Source: Mariprofundus sp.
Lineage (GTDB): Bacteria; Pseudomonadota; Zetaproteobacteria; Mariprofundales; Mariprofundaceae
NCBI GenBank assembly: GCA_015485035.1
Contig: WFUI01000043.1
Span: 1-18,548 of the forward strand
Length of the DNA stretch: 18,548 nt
Reading direction: 5' to 3'
Both the position numbers and the translations under genes were made by a program. Below, one piece after another: positions 6,853 to 12,993 of the stretch (the first letter of the stretch is position 1; each line of letters begins with the position of its first letter). The notes below the pieces were generated by a model. It was given only the letters and a program-made list of their open reading frames with translations, was not told the DNA's origin and made no database searches.

Positions 6853-9800
6853 TTGAAACGCGCGCTGGCATCATGCCGGCGCGTCTTCCTTCTGCTTCTG
6901 CTTGCATTCGTACTTATGGCTGCTTGGGGTTATTCACAGTTCCCTAACCTGCAAACACTGAAACCTGCCATCGAACGATATATTCAGCAGGAGCTGGAAT
7001 TAAAAGAATTACGACTCGGTGAGCTATCCTGGTATTGGGCCGGGTTCCTATGGTTGCAAGTGGATTATGTCGACTTTATCAGTGAGGACAATACGTTCGC
7101 ATTCCATGATGGCAGTGCCGCGGTCCGTATTCCGATCACAGCATTATTCAATGGCGAAATTACTCCGGACCGGATTCGGTTGAGTCAGGGGATAATTGAT
7201 TTGCAAATCACGGATTCCGCTACTCCTGCCTTTGCCAATCAGCTGTTGCTGGAAAATGTCAGCCTGAACTGGCGTTATGGCGACTGGCGTGGTCATATCA
7301 CGTCGCTGTCACTCACTCTGGATAGTGCTGATCGCAGTTTGCGGGCAAGCTCACCTTCGCTCAATGTTTCAGTGCAACTGGATGATGACGGCTTCCCCCA
7401 CAGAGTGAAATTACATGGTCAGCATACCGACTGGTTGCCGGACACACTGGCCAGTCAGATAAACGGCGATCCTGATATTGATATCGAATTGCAGCGAAAT
7501 GACCAGTTGAACTGGGATCTTGTTGCATCTGCCGTATCTGAACAAACATTTTCCATCATGCCGGATACGATGTACACCGTTCAATTGAACAGGGTGAGTA
7601 CGGAAATAAGTATTGCCATCCAACCGGGCCGGCTACTTCAGCCTGAATCTATTGTAATCCACAGACTGAACTGGGTATTGGGTGAGAATCACATCAATGC
7701 ACAGGGGCGCTGGCAGGATGGCAGTCTGAACATGACGGCGGAATCCGACCAGCTGGATGTGCCTGTTATCTGGTCATGGTTGCGCCCGCTTGGTGATGAG
7801 GACTGGCGACACTGGCTTTCACTGATGCACTCGGGTACTGCCAGTCAGGTGAAAGCGGAAATGACACTGCTCTGGCCCAATCCTCTGCAAGGCTGGCCTG
7901 AAACCGAAGCATGGGAGTCCATGCAATACCGGTTACAAGCGAAGGTCGACGATGCCGACCTTGCACTGGGTGTTTCCGATGATGCCTTGCTGCACAGCCG
8001 CGTATTGGTGGATGTGAATCAGGAAGGTTTGCATGCCAGATTTCTGGATACGGAGCTGCCCAGAAATCTGGGACATTCCACTGGCGAGTTGTATATTCCA
8101 TGGGATACGCTGGACCTGCATATTTCGGGTAATTCCAATGCTGATATCGCCAGTCTGTTGCATTGGTTCGGTCCGGCCAGTGTGGCGGACTGGGAATGGA
8201 ATGGCGCCAAAGCCAACAGTACATTCCAGCTGCTTTGGGATCCGAGCGAATCCGCGCCGAAACAGGCCAGTGCCACCCTGTACCCTGAAGGAATATGGAA
8301 TGTTTCTGTACAGGGGCAGCCCCTGAAATTATCCGGCGGAGAAGTGCAGTGGGACCAAAGCCGCGGCTTCAAGTTTCAAGGTGTGCATATCGATGGCGAG
8401 CATTTTAACGCTGAGCTGTCGCTGGAAGTAGCTCCGGCAGGCGAAGTATGGAAAGTCATTAGCCTGAATGCATCGGGGAAAGGAAAACTGGCCCCGCTGG
8501 CTGCGCACCTGCAGTTACCGCTGACCCATGCCGGCGGTTCGATTTCCACCCGTCTCATCTTTGATGGTCACTGGTCAGGCATACTGGATTTAAAGGATGC
8601 CAGCTGGGAAGATTTGCTGGGATCCAGTAAAAAATCCGGTGATCCACTCTCTGTTCACTATCAGGGAGAACTGGATATGAAGGGCAAGACCCCCACGATT
8701 CGTCTGGATAAACTGGTAAGTCAGGGCAACCAGATTAAATTACAGGGGGGGAATGCCAGCATCAACCGGGAAGGTTTGAAAGCACGATTTAACGGAGTGC
8801 ATACACCTTCTTTCAGCGGCTCACTGGGCATTGATGTTCCTTTTGGTGATAAGCAGCCATGGAAAATAGATGTCGATGCCCGTTATCTGAATCGAAACGC
8901 GTTACCCAGGGTGCTCGATCACTCTGTACAGATGATGGATAAAGACTGGCTCTTGCAGGCTAAAATTCAGCAGTTTGACTGGGATGACGCCCGGATGAGC
9001 GGCGTACATATTAGTATGTCTTCGGGTCAGGGCAGCATTGGTATCTTCGAAGCAGCTCAGGTTCATACCAGTCAGCTTGATATTATGGATGTGGACGCGC
9101 GGTTCTCGTTACTGGGGCAGGGGCGTGTGGAGTTACATAAATTTGCAGCCAGCGTCGAAAAACAGCATTTGATTATGTCGGCTACCCTTACTCCCGAACA
9201 GGGCGGCGGCATGCAATGGCAGGGGTTTGCTGAGTTAAGCGGTGATTTCGGGCATATGATGGCATTGTCCAAACTTTCAAGCCGGTTTCTGGGTGGCGAG
9301 AGCCACATCCTGTTTTCCGGTCGGGGTATGATGCTGCGCAATCAACCATGGTGGAAAGGCCTGGATGGCCGACTACGTTTGCGAGTCGATAAAGGGCGTG
9401 TTCTGGAGGGGGGCTCAATGAGTACGCTGCTGGCGGTTATGAATCTGAGCAAATTGCCCGCACTGCTGATCGGCCAGCGAGATGATCTGACCGGCCCCGG
9501 CCTTATGTATCAACGCCTGCAAATGGAAGCTATTATGCAGAATCAGGATATTCGCATTCGCAATGTTGCCATGCGCTCATCTGCTTTTGACCTGGTCGGG
9601 CACGGGACAATGGATGTTGAAAAGGCCATGATAGACCTGTATCTGATTGTTAAACCGTTGCAGAATCTGGATGCACTGATATCAAAAGTACCATTGCTTC
9701 GTGACGTGCTGGGAGGTGCAGCCCACAGCCTGATGCGCAAGGTTTATCATATGCATGGTCCGTTTACCGATGCCAGGGTAGAGCCGGTGAAACCGGAATC

Positions 9801-9903
9801 TGCAGGGCTTGCGTCGCCCGGCTTTATCGAAAGGCTGATGGGACTGCCTAACGCATGGTTCGGTTCAGAAGAAAAAAGCGGAGAGCCACAACCTGCCCGA
9901 TAA
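6853..9903 (+). CDS. YhdP-like AsmA-family protein (probable intermembrane lipid transport)
   Basis: A 1016-residue protein with one N-terminal membrane anchor (about residues 10-28, VFLLLLLAFVLMAAWGYS) and a long, repetitive beta-rich periplasmic body, the layout of AsmA/YhdP/TamB proteins, which bridge the envelope to move phospholipid. The last 170 residues are the most family-like: KGRVLEGGSMSTLLAVMNLS, LLIGQRDDLTGPGLMYQRL, MRSSAFDLVGHGTMDVEKA, DLYLIVKPLQNLDALISKVP and a closing LLRDVLGGAAHSLMRKVYHM. This corresponds to the DUF3971/AsmA C-terminal region. The start is a TTG at 6853; no ATG or GTG lies between it and mlaC, and no strong Shine-Dalgarno is visible, so the start is uncertain. 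It begins 35 bp after mlaC and is probably in the mla operon. It is shorter than E. coli YhdP (about 1270 residues). Confidence 0.78.
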   Translation: MKRALASCRRVFLLLLLAFVLMAAWGYSQFPNLQTLKPAIERYIQQELELKELRLGELSWYWAGFLWLQVDYVDFISEDNTFAFHDGSAAVRIPITALFNGEITPDRIRLSQGIIDLQITDSATPAFANQLLLENVSLNWRYGDWRGHITSLSLTLDSADRSLRASSPSLNVSVQLDDDGFPHRVKLHGQHTDWLPDTLASQINGDPDIDIELQRNDQLNWDLVASAVSEQTFSIMPDTMYTVQLNRVSTEISIAIQPGRLLQPESIVIHRLNWVLGENHINAQGRWQDGSLNMTAESDQLDVPVIWSWLRPLGDEDWRHWLSLMHSGTASQVKAEMTLLWPNPLQGWPETEAWESMQYRLQAKVDDADLALGVSDDALLHSRVLVDVNQEGLHARFLDTELPRNLGHSTGELYIPWDTLDLHISGNSNADIASLLHWFGPASVADWEWNGAKANSTFQLLWDPSESAPKQASATLYPEGIWNVSVQGQPLKLSGGEVQWDQSRGFKFQGVHIDGEHFNAELSLEVAPAGEVWKVISLNASGKGKLAPLAAHLQLPLTHAGGSISTRLIFDGHWSGILDLKDASWEDLLGSSKKSGDPLSVHYQGELDMKGKTPTIRLDKLVSQGNQIKLQGGNASINREGLKARFNGVHTPSFSGSLGIDVPFGDKQPWKIDVDARYLNRNALPRVLDHSVQMMDKDWLLQAKIQQFDWDDARMSGVHISMSSGQGSIGIFEAAQVHTSQLDIMDVDARFSLLGQGRVELHKFAASVEKQHLIMSATLTPEQGGGMQWQGFAELSGDFGHMMALSKLSSRFLGGESHILFSGRGMMLRNQPWWKGLDGRLRLRVDKGRVLEGGSMSTLLAVMNLSKLPALLIGQRDDLTGPGLMYQRLQMEAIMQNQDIRIRNVAMRSSAFDLVGHGTMDVEKAMIDLYLIVKPLQNLDALISKVPLLRDVLGGAAHSLMRKVYHMHGPFTDARVEPVKPESAGLASPGFIERLMGLPNAWFGSEEKSGEPQPAR

Positions 9904-10115
9904 CGCATCTGCATGGGTGGATTTACGGCAAACAGATCATCTCCTTCATCTGGTCTGATTCCAGTCGCTGATGTTGGGGCATCTGAATCAAGGTCAAACA
10001 GGGTATGGCAACAGTGCTATCTGTTGCGTTTGCATCAACGCAGCGCCAAACTTGGTTGTTAAAATGAAAAAACAACCGCCTGCATGTTTTTTCTTTGTTT
10101 CTAACGCGAGGTGTT
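9904..10115 (+). other. structured intergenic region with serial inverted repeats
   Basis: This 212-bp gap separates the YhdP-like gene from the anti-sigma kinase gene and contains several perfect inverted repeats in a row. They are TGATTC 9956-9961 with GAATCA 9985-9990 (enclosing GATG/CATC), GCAACAG 10008-10014 with CTGTTGC 10021-10027, GCGTT 10026-10030 with AACGC 10037-10041, and GGTTGTT 10054-10060 with AACAACC 10071-10077. The second and third share two bases, so full pairing of both at once is excluded. A T6 run at about 10088 is too far from the last stem for a standard terminator. It could be a leader, a weak terminator region or a small RNA; no promoter could be placed with confidence. 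Confidence 0.4.
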
Positions 10116-10631
10116 ATGGTGGTCAGCAACTGTATACAGGATGTTTCTTTCTCTGACTGCGAAAGTAGCCATGTGGGCAAACTATGTTTGCAGATGAACT
10201 GTAATAGCGATTGCATTCATGTCTTGCGCTCTATGGTTGCCGTCATGACAGCCCGGGCCGGCATGGCTGAGTTGCAAAGTAACCGGGTTGCCATTGCTGT
10301 CGATGAATTGTTTGCCAATATTGCTGCCCACGCCTATAACGGTAAACCGGGCAGGGTGGAATTTGAAACCTGGATAGGTAACAGTGAGGACGGCTGTCAG
10401 GAACTTGTTTTCAACTTCAGGGATTATGCATCGGCAGGGTGGGGCGGAAATCTCGAAGAGATTATGAAAGCTGGTACAGAAGTTCATGACCCTTTGAGTC
10501 CCGGCGGTCTGGGACTGAGGCTCATCTGTTCAGTGGCCGATCGCTGTGAACATGAAGTGTGTGCGGACGGCAACCGTTGGCGGCTGATATTTAATATTAA
10601 TGATAGGGAACAGTTGAAAGGTGGAGAATAA
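10116..10631 (+). CDS. RsbW-like anti-sigma factor / serine kinase (GHKL ATPase)
   Basis: A 171-residue single-domain HATPase_c_2 protein. In partner-switching systems such proteins bind either a sigma factor or a STAS antagonist and phosphorylate the STAS protein. The N-box is clear, AIAVDELFANIAAHAY (Glu64, Asn68), and so is the G2-like glycine loop SPGGLGLRLICSVAD (about 128-142). The G1 box is degenerate, FRDYASAGW (Asp103), lacking the usual D-x-G. The frame opens at a TTG at 10095, but the ATG at 10116 has GAGG four bases before it. The stop lies one base before the ATG of the STAS gene, as expected for a kinase-antagonist pair. The sigma factor or effector it controls is not in the window. 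Confidence 0.8.
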   Translation: MVVSNCIQDVSFSDCESSHVGKLCLQMNCNSDCIHVLRSMVAVMTARAGMAELQSNRVAIAVDELFANIAAHAYNGKPGRVEFETWIGNSEDGCQELVFNFRDYASAGWGGNLEEIMKAGTEVHDPLSPGGLGLRLICSVADRCEHEVCADGNRWRLIFNINDREQLKGGE

Positions 10632-10632
10632 A

Positions 10633-10962
10633 ATGGATACAAGTCTTAGATTTGAGCGAGTAGACAAGGATGATAACCATGTCCTGTTGCGTGTGTATGG
10701 CGATGTGACCATCCATACATCACCGCGTTTGCGGGAACAGTTAAAGCCTTTGCTCAATGCCAGTATCCGGGAAATTCGCGTTGCACTGGATCATGTCGGT
10801 TTCATGGATTCATCGGGCATTGCCACGCTGGTGGAGGGCTTGCAATGGGCACGTCAGACCGGAGGGCATTTTATCCTCTCAGGGCTGAGTGAAAACGTAC
10901 GTGATGTGTTTGAACTGGCCAAACTGGATACTGTATTCGAGATTGAGGATGGTTCTGCATGA
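10633..10962 (+). CDS. STAS-domain anti-sigma factor antagonist
   Basis: A 109-residue STAS protein of the SpoIIAA/RsbV type. The phosphorylation loop is intact, [16 protein letters not shown], with Ser61 (second Ser of D-S-S-G) expected to be phosphorylated by the neighbouring kinase. The C-terminal half, [21 protein letters not shown], is also typical. The ATG at 10633 has GGTGGAG upstream, within the end of the kinase gene; a GTG at 10621 would add four residues. Its stop overlaps the ubiD start (ATGA), so the three genes are probably translated together. MlaB, the regulatory STAS subunit of Mla transporters, has the same fold and is missing from the mla cluster here. The D-S-S-G loop and adjacent kinase nonetheless favour a partner-switch role. 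Confidence 0.85.
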   Translation: MDTSLRFERVDKDDNHVLLRVYGDVTIHTSPRLREQLKPLLNASIREIRVALDHVGFMDSSGIATLVEGLQWARQTGGHFILSGLSENVRDVFELAKLDTVFEIEDGSA

Positions 10963-12419
10963 GTTATTCCGATCTGCGTGCCTTTGTCGCCGACCTGGAA
11001 CGCAGGGGGTTATTAAAACGCATCGGGGCTGAAATCAGCAGTGAACTGGAAATCACCGAGATTTCAGATCGGGTGTTGCGTGCCGGCGGACCTGCCCTGT
11101 TGTTCGAGAATATCAAAGATTCTGATTTGCCAGTATTGACCAACCTTTTTGGCACCGCTGAACGTATTGCACTGGGGATGGGCCGAGAGTCTGCCGATGA
11201 GTTGCGTGGTATTGGTGAGTTGCTGGCTTATCTGAAAGAGCCCGAGCCACCCAAGGGATTCAAGGATGCCTGGGATAAATTTCCGGTGTTGAAGAAAGTG
11301 ATACATATGCAGCCCAAACGTGTCAAAAAAGCACCCTGGCAGGAGCTTGTGTTCACAGGCGACGACGTGGATCTGGATCGATTACCCATTCAGACCTGCT
11401 GGCCGGATGATGTCGCCCCGTTACTGACCTGGGGGCTGGTGGTAACGCGGGGTCCCAACAAGGATCGACAGAATATCGGTATTTACAGGCAACAGAAAAT
11501 TGCTAAAAACAAGCTGATTATGCGCTGGCTCAAACATCGCGGTGGCGCTCAGGATCACCAGGAAGCAAAGAAGGCCGGTGCTGAATCGTTCCCTTGTGCG
11601 GTCGTAATTGGTGCTGATCCGGCAACGATTCTTGCCGCCGTGACCCCGATTCCGGATACACTGTCAGAATACCAGTTTGCCGGGTTGTTACGTGGCAAAA
11701 AAACGGTCTTGTGCGATTGTCTGTCGGTGCCATTGCAGGTGCCGGCATCGGCTGAAATTGTACTCGAAGGATATGTGTCGTTAAATGAATATGCCGAAGA
11801 AGGGCCATTTGGCGACCACACCGGCTACTATAATGAAACGGAAATGTTTCCCGTATTTACTGTGGAAACGATGAGCATGCGCAGTGATGCCATGTATCAC
11901 TCCACCCATACCGGCAAGCCGCCTGATGAGCCGGCTGTGCTGGGGCTGGCATTTAATGAAGTGTTTGTGCCGATTCTGCAAAAACAGTTTCCGGAGATTA
12001 TTGATTTTTATCTGCCGATGGAGGGGTGCTCTTACCGCGTTGCCGTGGTTTCCATACGCAAGGGTTATGCCGGTCATGCCAAACGGGTGATGTTCGGCAT
12101 CTGGTCATACCTGCGGCAATTCATGTACACCAAATTTATTATTGTTGTTGATGAGGATATTGATTGTCGGGACTGGCAAGAGGTTATCTGGGCTATTTCC
12201 ACCCGTTGCGATCCTGCCCGCGATTTCACGATGGTTGAGAACACACCCATCGATTACCTTGATTTTGCATCTCCGGTGGCAGGACTGGGTTCCAAGGTCG
12301 GCATTGATGCCACCAATAAGTGGAGCGGTGAAACAAATCGTGAATGGGGGCGTCCGATAGTTATGGATGCTGATGTGAAATCGCGTATTGATGCTATCTG
12401 GCAAGAGCTGGACATATAA
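10959..12419 (+). CDS. ubiD: UbiD-family decarboxylase (3-octaprenyl-4-hydroxybenzoate decarboxylase)
   Basis: A 486-residue prenylated-FMN-dependent decarboxylase. Length and sequence match UbiD, which removes the carboxyl group from polyprenyl-4-hydroxybenzoate in ubiquinone synthesis. Cofactor and catalytic features are present: [11 protein letters not shown] (Arg177), [11 protein letters not shown] (193 onward) and [19 protein letters not shown] (Glu277 and Glu281 region), fitting the family Glu-Arg-Glu catalytic set. The C-terminal part, [10 protein letters not shown], is also typical. The ATG overlaps the STAS stop by four bases (ATGA). ubiX, needed to make the cofactor, is not in the window. 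A related aromatic acid decarboxylase cannot be excluded, but [20 protein letters not shown] at the N-terminus is close to true UbiD. Confidence 0.93.
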   Translation: MSYSDLRAFVADLERRGLLKRIGAEISSELEITEISDRVLRAGGPALLFENIKDSDLPVLTNLFGTAERIALGMGRESADELRGIGELLAYLKEPEPPKGFKDAWDKFPVLKKVIHMQPKRVKKAPWQELVFTGDDVDLDRLPIQTCWPDDVAPLLTWGLVVTRGPNKDRQNIGIYRQQKIAKNKLIMRWLKHRGGAQDHQEAKKAGAESFPCAVVIGADPATILAAVTPIPDTLSEYQFAGLLRGKKTVLCDCLSVPLQVPASAEIVLEGYVSLNEYAEEGPFGDHTGYYNETEMFPVFTVETMSMRSDAMYHSTHTGKPPDEPAVLGLAFNEVFVPILQKQFPEIIDFYLPMEGCSYRVAVVSIRKGYAGHAKRVMFGIWSYLRQFMYTKFIIVVDEDIDCRDWQEVIWAISTRCDPARDFTMVENTPIDYLDFASPVAGLGSKVGIDATNKWSGETNREWGRPIVMDADVKSRIDAIWQELDI

Positions 12420-12475
12420 TGCTCTGAACACCGGGAACGTCAGACTCCAACATTACGCTGTTCCTGTGAATATCA

Positions 12476-12504
12476 TAGACTCAGACAACATGCATCGCTA
12501 TGGT
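12476..12504 (+). promoter_or_regulatory. candidate sigma-70 promoter for the B12 operon
   Basis: TAGACT (12476-12481, 4 of 6 to TTGACA) and TATGGT (12499-12504, 4 of 6 to TATAAT) are separated by 17 bp. Transcription would begin near 12511, exactly where the 5' strand of riboswitch helix P1 begins (12512). The boxes are weak, so the main support is position. Confidence 0.4.
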
Positions 12505-12576
12505 TCGCGCCGTTTCGGGTGCCCAGGGTTATTTCGATATTTGAGATAACCACGGGTGAAACGGGAAGTCCGGTGC

Positions 12577-12718
12577 GGTGTTGATTGCAACGCAAATAAA
12601 ACCATTCATGGTTTTATTGCTTAACGGAAAGCCAAAAGTGTCATTTTGACTTTCCTCACAAATCAATGATGAACCATTGATTTGCATGCTCATCCTGAGC
12701 ATGAGTTGTTTTTCAGCC
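12577..12718 (+). other. hairpin-rich insertion within riboswitch loop L4
   Basis: The inserted stretch holds five hairpins in succession. A: GTGTTG 12578-12583 with CAACGC 12588-12593. B: AATAAAACCA 12595-12604 with TGGTTTTATT 12609-12618. C: GGAAAG 12626-12631 with CTTTCC 12650-12655, enclosing CAAAA/TTTTG. D: CAAATCAATG 12659-12668 with CATTGATTTG 12675-12684. E: CATGCTCA 12685-12692 with TGAGCATG 12696-12703. It then ends AGTTGTTTTTCAGCC. It is more A+T-rich than the aptamer and its surroundings. The left junction has a tandem CGGTG CGGTG (12571-12580). I find no clear terminal inverted repeats or target duplication bracketing it, and no plausible ORF. Its origin and role are unknown. Confidence 0.75.
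12685..12713 (+). terminator. terminator-like hairpin inside the riboswitch insertion
   Basis: CATGCTCA and TGAGCATG form a perfect 8-bp stem with a TCC loop, followed after AG by TTGTTTTT (12706-12713). This is the layout of a modest rho-independent terminator, but it lies between the two halves of the aptamer rather than after it. Stem G+C is only half, so efficiency may be low. Confidence 0.35.
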
Positions 12719-12840
12719 AATTCCGGCGCAGCCCCCGCTACTGTAGGCCTGACAAAGCTGTTTGAATCCACTGGGCGTTTATGAATCCCGGGAAGGAAAA
12801 CAGCTACGGATGAAGGCAAGCCAGGAGACCGGCCCGAAGC

Positions 12841-12993
12841 AAGGCACGATATAGTGTCATCGGTATGAGAAACCTCGGAGGGAGGCCGTTGCCGGAGTTG
12901 ATGGTGTCATTTCTGCCCCTTCTTCATCCCGCAGTCCAATCTCTGAATTCCTCAATCGCAATTTAATATATGCGCGGCGGGCGCGGAGGAACT
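12841..12993 (+). promoter_or_regulatory. btuB leader / probable translational expression platform
   Basis: This is the segment between the aptamer and btuB. TTCCTC (12948-12953) is complementary to GAGGAA (12986-12991), which contains the btuB Shine-Dalgarno GGAGGA (12985-12990). A small hairpin GCGC 12972-12975 with GCGC 12981-12984 directly abuts that site. Its loop GGCGG (12976-12980) can pair through GCGG(G) with CCCGC (12734-12738) in aptamer loop L5, as in the L5-L13 kissing loop of known cobalamin riboswitches. Together these suggest ligand-controlled masking of the ribosome-binding site. No U-run terminator was seen here, and the 12905-12960 part is pyrimidine-rich and otherwise featureless. 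Confidence 0.5.

Larger units (their letters stand above)
12512..12840 (+). promoter_or_regulatory. cobalamin riboswitch, interrupted in loop L4
   Basis: This is a leader RNA that binds adenosyl- or other cobalamins and represses uptake genes. All conserved blocks are present in order: GGGTGCCC, the P3 stem (GGTTAT 12527-12532 with ATAACC 12546-12551), GGGTGAAACGGGAAGTCCGG (12554-12573), CCGGCGCAGCCCCCGC then TACTGTAG (from 12723), CCACTGGG, CCCGGGAAGG, and the B12 box GCCAGGAGACCGGCC (from 12820). P1 pairs GTTTCGGG (12512-12519) with CCCGAAGC (12833-12840), 8 bp with one G-U. AGCTGTTT (12756-12763) pairs with AAACAGCT (12798-12805). The aptamer is about 329 nt rather than about 190 because some 141 nt are inserted between the TG at 12574-12575 and AATTCC at 12719-12724, where the consensus has GGUGnnAAnUCC. 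It precedes a btuB-type operon, as expected. Confidence 0.93.

Noticed and set aside
6143..6907. Long antisense ORFs, for example opposite mlaC (6143-6907), btuB (13249-13878) and btuF (15724-16410).
   Set aside because: They lie wholly or largely opposite clearly recognised genes, have no recognisable motifs or ribosome-binding sites, and are explained by codon bias of the real genes.
10633..10962. Naming the STAS gene mlaB.
   Set aside because: It has the D-S-S-G phosphorylation loop and sits next to its likely kinase; gene order alone does not justify the MlaB name.
12420..12475. GGAAC/GTTCC pairing after ubiD as a terminator.
   Set aside because: Five-bp stem with a loop over 20 nt and no following T-run.
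12571..12726. The riboswitch insertion as a classic transposon-derived element.
   Set aside because: No coding capacity, no clear terminal inverted repeats, and the only flanking repeat (CGGTG twice) is at one end; a palindromic small element remains possible but unsupported.
12865..12966. A 33-codon ORF (ATG AGA AAC CTC ... ATT TAA) in the btuB leader, resembling a leader peptide.
   Set aside because: No ribosome-binding site precedes it, the composition is not peptide-like, and cobalamin riboswitches do not normally need a leader ORF; probably chance.
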